Of a DNA stretch of 64,000 nucleotides, positions 1 through 25,749 are shown in pieces. Both the position numbers and the translations under genes were made by a program. How positions within the stretch are numbered: the stretch's first letter is position 1; every line of letters begins with the position of its first letter. The notes under the pieces were generated by a model. That model was not told where the DNA came from and did not search any database. It was given only the letters and a program-made list of their open reading frames with translations. Location of the stretch: NCBI GenBank assembly GCA_032173965.1, contig CM063283.1, positions 17,216,501 to 17,280,500 of the forward strand, given 5' to 3'. This DNA comes from Sitta carolinensis (lineage: Eukaryota > Chordata > Aves > Passeriformes > Sittidae).

Positions 1-13417
<13,417 letters not shown>

Positions 13418-13504
13418 AAAAGTCCAAGCTGACAGATATGAGAAAATACTTGACATAATCAGGCACAACTGAAAGCAGATGTAGAAAAAATAAGCACTTA
13501 CAGA

Positions 13505-13510
13505 AATAAA
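13505..13510 (+). promoter_or_regulatory. Candidate MYH15 polyadenylation signal
   Basis: AATAAA lies 88 nt after the MYH15 stop. Another AATAAA at 13413-13418 overlaps the stop codon itself and is less likely to be used. Confidence 0.5.
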
Positions 13511-13889
13511 CATCAACTGAAAATCCAAATGGACTGTATAGCATATTTCATTCATTTATTTGTGTTTCTCTTTTGCCAAGCCTCAGGGATCAATAGAAGA
13601 TTACATCTCGCCAACAGCCAACTTCATTATTTTGGAACAAATCCTAATTGGCAGATCTCTGACAAAATCAAAAGTAAGGGCAAATCCAGTCATGCTACAC
13701 AGCCTCATGTATTTCATATGCAGATTGTTAAAGCAGCTGTCCTGGTTTATGAAAAGTACTTCTTCATTCACGTGCTCAAACCACACTGCCACTCTCTTGT
13801 TCTCCCTCCCTTCCCCCTTTCCCACTCCAGAATGGAGTTAGGAGTTTTGAGCACAAAAGATAAAAGATCACAGGCTAATTTCCTGGAAA

Positions 13890-15095
13890 CAATGAGATAA
13901 GAAAATTAACAGTAACAACAACAATATTAATTAAAAAAGTCTACAAAAGAGAGTGATGTATGTGCAGAAATGCTCACCATGGATCCTTTTACCCCAGAGA
14001 GAGTCCCTCTCTCCACCCCCACTCCCCAGTGAAGTGGGGTGGTATCAAATAACATTAGGGTTCTGGTCATGCCCCCTCATGGCTATTGCAAAAACATAAC
14101 CCTGTCCTGGATGTAATCAGGACAGCAGCACAGATCAAACCTGTGGAAGGGGACAGCCCTTTAAACTGGGATAACCCACCTTCCATTTGTCCTGCCAATA
14201 GGACCTTGAATCTTGGAGGAGAAGAGAAAGTAAATATTTTCATATGAACAGTCAATTTATAAGCTCCCATTACCACCAGTCCAGAGACTTCTCTGCCAGC
14301 TGCAGGACAGGTGCAGGAGATGGTGTCAAGGGACACCTTCCTATGGCTTAAAACAGAGAATTGTCTTAAATCATTTTTGCCATTAAACAGGGAACTGGTC
14401 CATAGTGGCTTAACACCAGCCAGAAAATTAAACTCCAAGTAAGTCACTCCTAAACTTAAAACTCCAAATCAGCTACTCCTCTCCCCCCACCCCTTTCGGG
14501 TAAGAGAGAGACAAATGCAGAGACTGTGGGTTGAGACAATTTACTGAAATCAAAAAGCAACAATGTTAATAACAAAAGTATACAAAAAGAGATGTTTTAC
14601 CCACAAAAAGGTGTTCACCACCTCAATTCCAGATGGCTGCTGGGACAAAGACAAGATGGCAGACACTCCCCCATAGGTCATGTCCATGTGGTCCTTCAGG
14701 ACAAGGGCAGCTGTTCCAGTGCTGTCAGCTCCACATGTTTTTCCAAACAAAGACAAGGTGGCAAGCATTCCCACACACCATGTGGCCCCTAGGCCAAACA
14801 CCAGATGGTGGAGCACAGCTAAAATTTCCTATCCCTGAGCCCTAGTCAATGGAAAACAATGATGGACAAACCCCTGAAAGCTGGATTGTCCATGTCACAC
14901 TGCCCATTTTCCAGACTGCTGTGCTAGGCTGTGCTTGGCAGCATTCAGTCTTCTTGCACCTCAGTCTGCCACTGTTTTGTTCACAACAGCTCTTCCCACT
15001 GTGACACTTCTCTGCTCCCCCCACCACTGCCAGCCCAGCACACTCTGCTGGGCTCAGACTCACCACTGTTGACAGCAGACATGGTCTTTGCTTTA
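13890..15095 (-). mobile_element. Probable endogenous retrovirus LTR-derived sequence, antisense
   Basis: The segment at 14500-14625 (GAGACAATTTACTGAAATC, then AATAACAAAAGTATACAAAA, then GTTCACCACC) resembles the antisense face of avian ERV LTRs. A diverged second copy of the same block lies at 13896-13985 (AATTAAAAAAGTCTACAAAA, then GCTCACCATGG). This suggests two LTR pieces or a rearranged element. No viral coding frame was recognised. The boundaries and family are inferred. Confidence 0.4.
14644..14790. repeat. Diverged tandem duplication, about 102 bp period
   Basis: GACAAAGACAAGATGGCA at 14644 recurs as AACAAAGACAAGGTGGCA at 14746. The following bases are similar (CACTCCCCCAT... against CATTCCCACAC...). 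It lies inside the LTR-like segment, as is common for U3 repeats. Confidence 0.6.
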
Positions 15096-17736
15096 AAATA
15101 AAAATACTAAATGAAATGAAAATCAGTAAGTTCTTTTTCCCTCATCCTGAAGAAAAAAAAATCCCTCAAAATTTAGGGATTTCTTCTTTTCTGGAAACTT
15201 CTTTGTCCCTTCAGGAAACCAAATTTTGCAGGCTGACTTGTCACAGGATGAGTGGGAGTTTCAGACAAGCCCTGCCTTAGCCTCAGATTTTTGGCAACAG
15301 TTTAAATTTAAGAAATCACTCTGGCCTGCAAGTTCTAAGGATGGTAGAGCAGGTCTGATTATAAAATGAGTTATTTATTGAACAGGTAGGAAGTAACACA
15401 TGAAAGGTCCTAATCAGAGTTGCTTATAAAACAGTATAAAACACAAGAACTACCAGGAGATTACATAAACCAGTGCATGATATCAAGGTACCTATATTAA
15501 AATTAGCAGAAGAAATACTCAGCCCCCAGAGAAGTAACCGCAAAGGTGTCCCTGCTCTGAGGATAAACTCCACGTTTCCAGGAAAATGTGCAGAAGATTT
15601 CTGCTTTGTGAAAGTTTGATGTGATTTATATAGTTTGTAAAGGCCTGTCAGTGAGAATTCAAGTTTCTCTTTCCAGATCTCACTTCCACAGTAAGGCGCT
15701 TATTGTCAGCTGGGAGATGCCAGACTGTAACATCGGTGGCGATTAAAGCAGGGCATAACACTTCAAAGTTCCAGTGGCAAAAGCCCCATTTTAATGCTAC
15801 AGCCTATTTTGATCCAGTTTTCCAAGTTATCGTGTTTAATTCTACTTGGTTGGCAACTTTCTTACCGTTCAATTCATTGGCTAGAAGGTGCTTGTGAGTG
15901 TATGTGCTGAGACTCTCTCTTTACACAGGTGTTCACATTTTTTCTTTATAAATTCTTACAGGATAGACTTCCTATTTTTCACGGATGCAAACTACCTTCT
16001 TACAAGAATAGATTGTTATGCAAACTGTTCTCATTCTTATGATTCTTTCTCATGGAAACTTAACAGGTTAGCTGTTAATTCAGCTGAAATAGCAAGGCCC
16101 AATTTTATAAGGCCTTTCTTTTATAAGGCTTCACCTATATGCAACACCAGACCAACGGTAATCCCATGGTGCCAAAATAACTCACTACAAGACATCTTTG
16201 TTTGATTTGAGCTAACTCCCTAGTTAACAAGCAACAGACAAGCTGATGTAGAGGATGAGATGCCCTGTTACATGACTTTTCACATACAAATGAGGAGGAA
16301 AGTTAATGGATCTCAATGGACTTTTTTTCCTCCCTATTTGTCCATTACTGTTGCTCTGAAAATCCCATTTCCATGTGGCTCTTACTGTAACTCAAAGGTG
16401 AAAGAACTCTTTGTTCTTTTCATCACCAATCTCAGTAGTATCTCTGTGCAGAGAGATATTTTCTTCCTGTACGTCAAGGTGTTCATATGATTCCTCTCTT
16501 CCTTTTTTCCTAGACAAAATAAAAATACTTGTAAGAACTACTGATGTATAAAATTAATACCCTAGTGGGAACAGAACAAGACACGCTCATTGTAAAGATA
16601 AGTCAGCATTTCCCATTTTAGCATTATCTGAGTAAAATAATCATCCATACAACAGTGCAGAAATATTCCTGTTTTTTCCATCTTGTCCTCCATCAATATA
16701 ACCACAGCTGAGTTAACCAGTAAACTGTTCCACTGCCTCTGATTATGATATGTTTGCAGGCTCAAAAGGTCCCAAGATAACTTAATCTTGCTTAAATTGT
16801 TTAGACAACCGCATCTCAAATTATATATCATCTCCAAAGCATGTTACAACTGTTTAATAAGCAGCATGCAAGTGAATCTCTATGTAGAGAGAAAAATGAA
16901 AAAAGACTGATGCATAATCATTTCAGAGTTTTCTTTCTCATGTGTTTTTGCTGTACCTCATGGTACCCATCATAAAATGTCTACTGAAGCTTATCAAATC
17001 CTGACTGTGACAAAGCCTTCAGACACAGGGAATCTGAAGGTAAATCTCTCCATGGATAGGGTCAAGCACAGAAGGATAGACTAAGGACTAAAGTCTGGAT
17101 TTTTAAGGATACTCACTTCAGTTGCAGAGGAAAGAGACAGAATATTCTAAGACAGAGCCAACCTATTACAACCACATGAGAATAAAATGCATCCACTTGA
17201 AGATGCCATACTCCAGTAAAGAGGAGAGGTGTGCAGAGAGATCAGGTCAGGGACCATATGGTTCTAAGGCTCTCCTATACAAAGCAATGTAATATCACTT
17301 TTAAAACTGAGGTTTTGACAAGCTTTAACATTGGATACAATTAAACAGTAGTTTGGGCCCTAATGAAGACCAGGTATGAGCATTGTCTGTGAAACTTCAC
17401 ATTTTGGTTTGGATTCCTTTTGGTCTTAAAGACAAGTGAGAAAATTCAGCAATTCGATTGTTCTTTAAGCAAGTTACTGGAAAATATTTGTGAGGGGTAA
17501 CCAACTCTTTCACCTTTTATAAAGCACAGAAGAGCATCAGATCAAAGGAAGGGCTTGTTAACATTGTTACAACCAAAAACTGCATGGATGCACCACAGAG
17601 GGCCTTTGGACTTCGAAAATAGCAAAAATGAGGACAATTTATTTATACTGAAACTTACCTTCCTACATTTTCAGTCTTTTTTGTATGCTTTAACACATGA
17701 AAATCAAATTTATGTTTTGGTCAAACATTCAAGATC

Positions 17737-17742
17737 TTTATT
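17737..17742 (-). promoter_or_regulatory. Polyadenylation signal of the HHLA2-like gene
   Basis: TTTATT on the plus strand is AATAAA on the minus strand, about 95 nt past the candidate tail stop. Confidence 0.5.
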
Positions 17743-17834
17743 TAAGTACTTCTCTTCAAGCTGAATTGGGAGCCCACTTTAAGGAGGTGGTCAACGGGTT
17801 TCAATCCCCCACAGCCAGAATTACCTTTCCCCAC

Positions 17835-17916
17835 TTAACTGCTCAGTTCTTTTGACTTTGCTCCTCGTGGCCCTTGTCCAGACAGTCCATTCACATTAGG
17901 ACTGTCTTTCCTATTT
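17835..17916 (-). pseudogene. HHLA2: Candidate cytoplasmic tail exon, frame does not join
   Basis: After TTTTGTTTTAAG one frame reads NRKDSPNVNGLSGQGPRGAK then SKELSS and TAA (17837-17835). The transmembrane exon ends in phase 0, which would read AAA TAG here, giving an immediate stop. Either this is a further frameshift or the tail is simply one residue. The open stretch is short enough to arise by chance. Confidence 0.35.
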
Positions 17917-18107
17917 CTTAAAACAAAAGATCAGCCTAGCAAACAATGCTAACAGTGCAGTTGTTTAATCATAACTGTCTAGCTACAGCTACCGATTACC
18001 AATTTTTTTTAAAGTTGCAAAGTTTTGGCTCAAACCCTCATTCAAATCTTGAGGGGCTTGGTATCACCAGTATCTTAAAAAATAAGTACTCTAATGATTT
18101 TACATAC

Positions 18108-18196
18108 CTTGAGATAGCAAAGTACCACTGTTGCCACTGCTACCAATGCTGCTGCGGCGGCACCAAACACTCCTAGGACAATTATCCAGGTGTTAC
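18108..18196 (-). pseudogene. HHLA2: HHLA2-like transmembrane exon
   Basis: The 89 nt start in phase 1 (completing a Gly codon from IgV2) and end in phase 0 at a GTATGT donor. It encodes NTWIIVLGVFGAAAAALVAV then ATVVLCYLK, a single membrane helix followed by a basic stop-transfer residue. No internal damage is seen. Confidence 0.75.
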
Positions 18197-20002
18197 CTCA
18201 ATTTTCTTTAAAAATACAAAACAGAAGTTATTTAGATCACAAATATTCACTATTGTTCAATAAATATATCAAAGCTATGATTTTTTTCTTATTTATAATC
18301 TAAAAGGTATGATTTAGGGAGAAAGAAACATTGAAAGGAAACTGAGACAAGGACAACAATGTTCAAGTTACTTGACTCATACTGTAAGATTTTGAAGTGA
18401 TACCTTACTGACTTAATTGTGAATAGCTGAAAGCAGATTATTTTATTTAATCATGCAGATAGCAAATTCCATGTGTGCTCATGGGACGGGATTTGACAAC
18501 TTCATAATGTAAGTCCCATTTAAAACCAATCAACTGCCCAGTGTGCTGAACACTGTCTCCAGGTACAGTGCTCTGTGCCATTAACAGCACTGCTGATTTG
18601 CAGTAGAGCAGCTCTGTAAATGTCATCCAGCCTAGATCATAAATTTCATGACTCCTGCTGCAAAACCTTTGCAACTTTAAAACATTGCCCAGCTTCACAG
18701 TGCAACCGTGCAATCCAGGTGGACACAAGAAATGCTGAGATGAGTGATAACCATGGATTCCACAGGAGATCAAAGCCCACCTAGAAGAAACCTCTGCACA
18801 GCAGCAAACTGTCAGAAAAACTATATGGTTCTTCTACCTCAGGCTATCTTTCCCCTACTGTGTCTTGTCCAAAGAATTAAAAAAATTCTACATTCCTCTG
18901 GAAACTTTCTATGGATGTCTGGAAAACAGCTAAAAAAATAAAAAACTTCTAAGACAGAGCATTTAATCTAGTTATTGCCTTTAGCTTGACACTGTAACCA
19001 CATGCAGACCTATGTTTAAATCTTGTCAGCTCCATAGAAAAGCAGCTTTAAGCTTCCATCCTTTCTTACGCAGGAGAGATGATTGTAAATTCATCTCTTT
19101 TTTCCCCTCAAAAGCCTTCTTTCCAGTGGCCCTTGGAAATTCTTCTGATGGCTCAGTAGCTCCTGTGCCATGACTGCTATCCAACATGCTCTAGCCCACT
19201 CCTTACTGTCTCCAGCTGCTTATCTGCTTTCGGGATGAAAACCACAAAGGTGTTCATCTGTAGTTATTATCACTTACTCTACCCCCTTTTCTATTATGTT
19301 GCCTCTATTTTTCATGTCTTACTGGCTTGTTTCAAGTTCTCTTCTTTATTTAGTGGAGGTGCCATATATTAGTTCTCAGTCTTCTAGGTATTGTATTTAA
19401 TGTGTGAAATGTCTGTGTGCTACTGTTGTATGTGGTACTGACAATCAAATAACTGTAACTAAGACATCACAGCTGGAAATTTACTATAGCTCATAAAAAC
19501 ACAGGCATGCATTTAAACATATATAAAAAGGGCCTGCTGCGTAGAATTAAGGCTTTGAAAGTAACAACTGTGTGTTCTCAAAAGCTTTCTTCTGCAGCCA
19601 AATTTACAGCACATGCTTTGGGCTTCCCATCACCTCTCTGATACATTTAAAGCTGTGTCTGCTGACAACAGAGCATTAACAACAGAATTCTGAGAGCCCT
19701 GCTGTGTCCTCAGCTATGAGAGCAGTTGGTGGCATCTAAAGGCAGCCACTGATTTTGTAACCTTTGCCACAATAAGCTGCTGACTGAAAGAAATAAACTT
19801 CTAGTCTTTAAATAAACACACCTTAGGTAACCTTTTTTTTTCCCCTAGCCAACAAAAATAAAATATGTATCTCTTCCACCCAACTGTAGCAATCACACAA
19901 AGATGGTTTTTCTCAGTATTTTATAGATTTCTGATTGACTTTTCGGCTGTGCATTGTCTTATCTGGTCCACATCCTCTGAAATGGAAGGAGTGGCAACTT
20001 AC

Positions 20003-20292
20003 CGACTTGCAAAGTTCTCACAGTAAGTTTTGTGTGGAGAGGCGTTGAAATATTACACAGATATTCTCCACTGTCGTCTGCAGTAAGATGATCCAATATC
20101 AGTGAAAAGTTATTTTCTTTAACCTGGACTCGGGGCTGGTAAGAGTGAGATGTGCTATGAAGGAGGCCAGGACTGAGGTCACTGCAGTTCTGTGTAATGT
20201 CCAGACAACACTGAAACTGTCAGTGCTTGTAGTATCCTTGCTGTGTTCACAAGGAATTACGATGCTACTTCCTTCCATATAACACAGGTAGT
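20003..20292 (-). pseudogene. HHLA2: HHLA2-like IgV2 exon, one frameshift
   Basis: The acceptor is TGTTTCAG and the donor GTAAGT, phase 1-1. The first frame reads YMEGSSIVIPCEHSKDTTST then [19 protein letters not shown] (B strand Cys, core Trp). A shift at about 20155-20180 opens [20 protein letters not shown] then [13 protein letters not shown], the classic DxGxYxC motif. Without the shift the first frame stops after ...KKITFH. Confidence 0.83.
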
Positions 20293-21022
20293 CTGAAACA
20301 AATAAAGAAGTCTCTGCACTTTTTTTGGAAAATACTGTCAAGGTTATTTAGACAATTTCTGATTTTTTTCTGAGGTTTGATACTACCATAAACAAATACA
20401 AAAACATATTTCACTACTTTGGTATCATATTCAAATATCACAGTGTGTTTCTAGAAGCATCTGAGGATTTTAAAAACAAACCTATCTTACACTAAAAAAT
20501 CTAATTGATATTGGCAATATTTATAAAAATCATTCTTTTTTTTATTTGACTATTTTTCCTTTAACTGAGGGGCTCATTAATAGAAGTGATTCAGTCTAGT
20601 CTAAGCTACTGTGTAAAACAGCAAGAAATTCCACATGCTGGGAGCAGAGAGAAAATGCAACTGATTAGATACCTGCACATATGAATCAAAAGGATAAAAC
20701 ACAACATAATTTAATTAAAAGAATAAAAAGATTGTATGTAGTTAGAAATAACTTTCAGCTATGGTGGACTTAAGTACTTTACTTGTCTATGTTGAACATT
20801 TAACAACTAATGAATAGCTTTAAAAAATTAGGAAAGGGAAGGAGAAGACAGGTAAGTAGAATTAACACCTAATAACTAAAATACTAATACAAGACAAATT
20901 AACATCATAGCACAACTATTGATTTGACAGCATGGATTTGACAGCAGTGGTGGCTGGAAGTCAGCTAGAGACGAAGATAATAGATTATTTTGACATGGTA
21001 TGACTACACTTGATTTCTGGTG

Positions 21023-21032
21023 GGGGGGGGGG
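21023..21032. repeat. Poly-G run
   Basis: GGTGGGGGGGGGG-type homopolymer in an HHLA2-like intron, prone to length error. Confidence 0.8.
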
Positions 21033-22151
21033 TTAATGAACAGAGATGTGGGGCTGAAAAATCATGAAGATAAAAACCCCCAAATTGCACCCCACACTGC
21101 TATTATAGAAAAAAAGGAAAGCCGTTTGTTTTCAAAATATTCTACTGAGGGATTAGATGGATGCAGGGAAAAGCAAATACATGTGTAATGAAATGCACTT
21201 TTTTCTCTTGTGGATCAGAGGCATAGATAACAAAATAGACACAGTGCACTTATTAACTACCATAATGCCATACTTGAAACCTTCCATATTGTAAGCTATT
21301 CCATGTAAATTAAAAACTGCACTCTTGTTGTGCAGCTTATGCAGTGGGTTAGGAACTGAGTGTCTGGGTACACTTTAGGGGGTAATCAGGGTGATGAAAG
21401 CATCCATGCACATCTCACAAGGGAACTGCTCTTGCATTGTTCTTCCTTCAATTAAAAATATTTCCTAAGAAACAGGAGAGGTTGAAAAGCACCAGTTATT
21501 TACTCGAATTGAATTTCTAATGAAATTCAGGAGGAAGACAAAGCAGAGTTTAAATTTCACAGTCCTGTTTTTCCTTAACTAAGAAAATGACCTGCTGTTT
21601 GTTAAAATGCAAATTGTTTGCTGCTTTCCATTCCATGCACCAAAGCACTCACACTGGTATTTAAGGATTCATTTAAATAGAAGGACAACGAAAAGATCAA
21701 ACAGTACCAATAAAAGCCTGGCAAAAGATGGGAAATGGACAGAGTACAGCTCATATGCAGCTAGAGCAGCAGGCAAACTTTCACCTCCCTCACAAAACCC
21801 ACATATTCCCTAAGGGTTTCATGTATTTTGTCCAATAGGCAAAATTCTTTTATTGATAGAGGGTAAAGTTTGTTTATTAGGCACCTCTTAAAAATGTGAA
21901 GCTGATACAGGAAAGATGTTAAGAGTAAAATTAACTTACAGAAGGGTGAGCTAGCCCCTCTCATTCCTACTTCTTGGAAATAACTTGTAGTGGTGCCTTG
22001 TAATCCTAACAAATGCATTTCAAAGAGAAAGGTATATCCTTTTGCACTGTCCCACATCCATGTTGACCCACTGCAGAAAGACTGTCTTTAGTTTGACTCT
22101 GAAGCCAGCTGTGAAATTCAGTAACAATGCAGGAAGAAATTTCATTGCTAC

Positions 22152-22408
22152 CTTGCATCTTCCATTCAGCAGCCCACACTTCATGATGGAAATTAATATG
22201 ACAGTAGTATCTGTCATGTTTATAATGTCCTTGTCACTTCTAAGAGAATAGAGAACTCCATTCCTGGTTTCCTCCCGATGTGTCTCTTGGATGGATACAT
22301 TGCCTTGTACCCAAGATATATTTGGTGCTGGATATGTGAGAAAGGCATAGCACTTCAGTCTCCTTTCTGCATTTGTCTTTTGATATTCCAGTGCATAAGA
22401 AGAAGGAG
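22152..22408 (-). pseudogene. HHLA2: HHLA2-like IgC exon, one frameshift
   Basis: The acceptor is TCATCTACAG and the donor GTAGCA, phase 1-1. The first frame reads SSYALEYQKTNAERRLKCYA, then FLTYPAPNISWVQGNVS and on to DKDIINMTD. A shift near 22208 opens YYCHINFHHEVWAAEWKMQ, which carries the second Ig Cys. The order parallels human HHLA2 (YEK.NT, YPRP.ITW, the second Cys, a Trp-rich end). Confidence 0.82.
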
Positions 22409-22856
22409 CTGTAGATGAAAAAAAAAATTAAAAAAATAAATCCTATGACTTAAAAAATCGTTTTTAACTTGAAGTGACTGCTCTTTTGAAAAACCGTTGG
22501 GGAGAATAAATATAGCTGAGAACAAAACAATCTGTGTTTGATTTCAGAAGAAAACACAGCTACTTACAATGCCAAGATGTGTATTTTTCTGAGAAGTCAC
22601 ATTATGTGTACCACATAACTACCCCTTAGAAATCAGGGTACAGTAGGTTATGAAAACAAGCGCTGCACTAAAATTTTCCAAGACGTGTTACAACATTTCA
22701 CCAGAGAAAAAAATTGCATCATAACACCATCAGGCCCAAAAGGTGCTCTGCTGGGTTGGAGGATTTTGATTCCATGGGAGAAACAACACAAGGAAATCTG
22801 TTGGCGCCATCCCATTTGCGGTGGGGCAATCCAAGAGTTTTTGATGTCTTACTGAC

Positions 22857-23167
22857 CTCTTATGTGTAGCAGCACTTCCACTGCTGTTCGATCTCGTGCT
22901 GTTCCCACATAGCAGGTGTAAGAGCCCTCGTTAGTCATGGTCAGGTTACTAAGTTTCAAGGAGGCTCATCCCCACTAGGGATGTTCTGATGGAAAAGGTG
23001 TGTTTTGAGTCTGTAATGTGAATCTTGTTCTTCCAGCTGATCCTTCTGCTGGTAATAACTGCACATTTTTGTTCCCTTTGCTCCAGTGGATTACTTCATC
23101 ATGTCCAGTGGGAAATGACAAGGGAGGATACAATCCTTGGAAAACAGCCCTGTTACTTCCACCTTTT
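22857..23167 (-). pseudogene. HHLA2: HHLA2-like IgV1 exon, three frameshifts
   Basis: The acceptor is GGTTTTACAG and the donor GTCAGT, phase 1-1. The domain reads in four pieces: KVEVTGLFSKDCILPCHFP (B strand Cys); after a shift near 23110, GHDEVIHWSKGNKNV (core Trp); after a shift near 23061, YYQQKDQLEEQDSHYRLKTH then LFHQNIPSGD; after a shift near 22965, ASLKLSNLTMTNEGSYTCYV (F strand Cys). In the frame of the second piece, TAG and TGA codons fall at about 22978 and 22969. Confidence 0.85.
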
Positions 23168-25749
23168 CTGTAAAACCTAAAGCCCATAAGTACAAATGAA
23201 TAAGCTTAATCCAGTCTACAAGTATATTTCTGCCCTTCTTTATCCCTGACAAAGAAATGCTCTTGCAGGTGTGCCAACATCTCTTTCAAGGCTTTTCTGT
23301 CATGAGTCTCTTGGGACAGCAAGGGTATCCATTCAGTTTAATCAGGATTATAACACACAGCTTTGCTCTTTGAACTTCTAATCAGTTTACATAGAAATCC
23401 CAAGTAAGAACCTACATATTCAAATCAGCACACTGCTACTTTACCTGCCCCAGCTTGAAACGTGTTTCCACACCTTGAACAACATCTTTTCCACCTTAAA
23501 CTCTAAAAGCCTTTTGAGCTGGAGTTTCCTATGTGTTCACACATTCACAGTGCCATGCTGCAATGCCCCATGTTACTAACCACCTTCACATAGTGCCAAG
23601 CAGTTGTACTATCACAGGAAAAAAGATATAGCACTGCAACTGATGGAAGGAGAAAACTTCTTGAAACAACTTTGCCACCACAGACAGCATCAGGAAGGTC
23701 TGTTGCAGCCTCTTCAGATAATTAAGGTGTGCATTCCACAAATTCACACAAGTGGTGCTTCTCATTTCTAGCATACAAGAGCAATTTAAAATTAATCTTT
23801 TAAAAAACTGACTGCAGGGACTTAGCATGGTCATGTCAACCTCCTTGGCCAAGGTCAGACCACCTGTTAGACTGGTAGTGAATGTCCAGGGACAGCTGCC
23901 TTTTCAGATATTCTGATGCCCTCTCCAGCTCATCTGGCAGAACAATCCAAATGACTTTTCCTTAGGCTTCTCAAGGCAAAGTCAGCCAATTTGCTGCAAA
24001 CCATTTTCAGTCTAAACTGAAAAGCACTGCCTGCTGAGCTGTGGGGCAGAAACACTGGCAGGTAACAGTTGGAGGGCTCAGCATGCCCAATGCCCTCAGC
24101 CATCCAAGCAGCCACCTGCCAAACAGTCTTTTGCTTCAGAACCATTTTACATTACCCAAAATTGATTCTTTACTGTTAGCAAACAGTGTTTGAATTTATT
24201 AACTCTCATTAAAAAAATTAGTAATAATGGTCTTCTTTATTATTTTTCAGCTAGAACATACCCCAAACTGTAGCACTGATGTGAAATAAACAGATCATAA
24301 CAGCTGATATATTCTGTCCTTTCATTTCTTCATTGGTTCATAGATTCATGTCAAACTGGCAAAATAAAAGCAGGGGAGAAAACCTGTTTAAATGCAGATC
24401 AAAGACATACCCATATAATATAATTTCCTTTCTACAGCTTGCTAAGGACTATAGGTCTTTGTATCAAGTTTTTTATTTGCAACAGACTTGGTTTAGATTT
24501 TTGTCCTTAAAGTAATTCATTATATGATCCTATGCATTACATAATGGCGGAGGCCCTCTCATTACCTTGTAGCCCCTTGCAGATTAATACTTTATTTTTA
24601 ATAAATAGAAAAGTGTTATTGCAGGGCCACGAAATATTAATCTTCATCATTCCTGAACAGGACACCAGGGAAAACTGGTCAAGTAAAATTTGTGAAAGGA
24701 TGCAAGATGTCCCTTGTCAAGCCAGATTTTCTTTACTTCTTAAAATATTTTGCTGATTACTGCAATATTTGACTTTCTGGGGTGGGAGATTTGACTGTGT
24801 TTGAAAATACTACAGAAATAGGGAACTTTTCACACTTTTTACATTTTCAAAAACGTGTGCATGTAAATCTAGGGTAGGAATGCAAAGGGAAGACTCATCA
24901 TATATTCTGTTTTGTCAGACAGCAGTGAAATGGAACCTCTCATGCATAACAGAAAAAGAATAACCTTACTTTAACTATTACCTGAGGAAGAATGCAGTCT
25001 TACTGTCCTAAAATACAGCATACCCCAGTGGAGAAATTACCTCATGAATCAAGTAACTTGAAAAGACTTTAAAGGATTTTCCCTAGTCCTTTTTTTCCTC
25101 CCCAAAAGGCAACTATAGGTACCATTTCTAACTGACACAGGACACAGGTTTAGCCAGGTTTGCTAGACAGACCTTTTAGCATTATGAATAATTTTGACTG
25201 GTGTGTGAGACTGTATTTGTGGTGGATGTGAATCTTAAATCCCAAAGATTTTTGAGTATTATTTCTTTCAAAAAGCTAGTGTGATTGTTGTATGTATTCT
25301 TACTATTCTTTTAGAAGAAAAAAACAGAACAAAAGAAAAAAGAACACAGGCACCAAAACGCTAAATCTGAGACAGAAATAGAATAATGGTAAAATAAACA
25401 TTTATGATATATAATTTTGTTCCATGTCAGCAATAATTACCAGTATCTACCTTTTTTACCCCTTGCATTGCCAAGCGGGGTACATCATGTATTTTTGGAT
25501 TTTTGGCTTATTTACCTATCACTTCCACCTTGTCCACTTCACCTTATTGTGTGATCAACACAATATACTGTGCTTGATGTTTGAATTTCAGAAACTGCAA
25601 TCAATGCTGTACTTCCCTTAGTGAGGGATCTGCCATGTTTAATTGACAGTCTCCTTTCATTGGCAGTGATATTCTGAGAGTAACATGGCTCCAGTGGTAC
25701 CTCTGTGATGCCTTTGGGGGCTGCATGGACAGTGCACACTGCCTCCCAC
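23168..25749. other. HHLA2-like intron, signal peptide to IgV1
   Basis: AT-rich sequence without a recognised element. A minus-strand open frame of 86 codons runs on from the signal peptide exon to about 25539. It contains two Cys but no clear Ig core, so it is not called a domain. Confidence 0.4.

Larger units (their letters stand above)
13511..17736. other. Intergenic interval MYH15 - HHLA2 (tail to tail)
   Basis: About 4.2 kb between the convergent 3' ends of MYH15 and the HHLA2-like gene. No convincing exon was found. It holds LTR-like sequence at about 13890-15095. A second stretch at about 15350-16150 (TTTATTGAACAGG-type start, promoter-like TATAAAA) may be another degraded LTR. The rest is AT-rich unique DNA. 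Confidence 0.6.

Noticed and set aside
14592..14845. Overlapping open frames with repeated TKTRWQ text
   Set aside because: They result from the 102-bp tandem repeat in the LTR-like segment; no coding signal beyond that.
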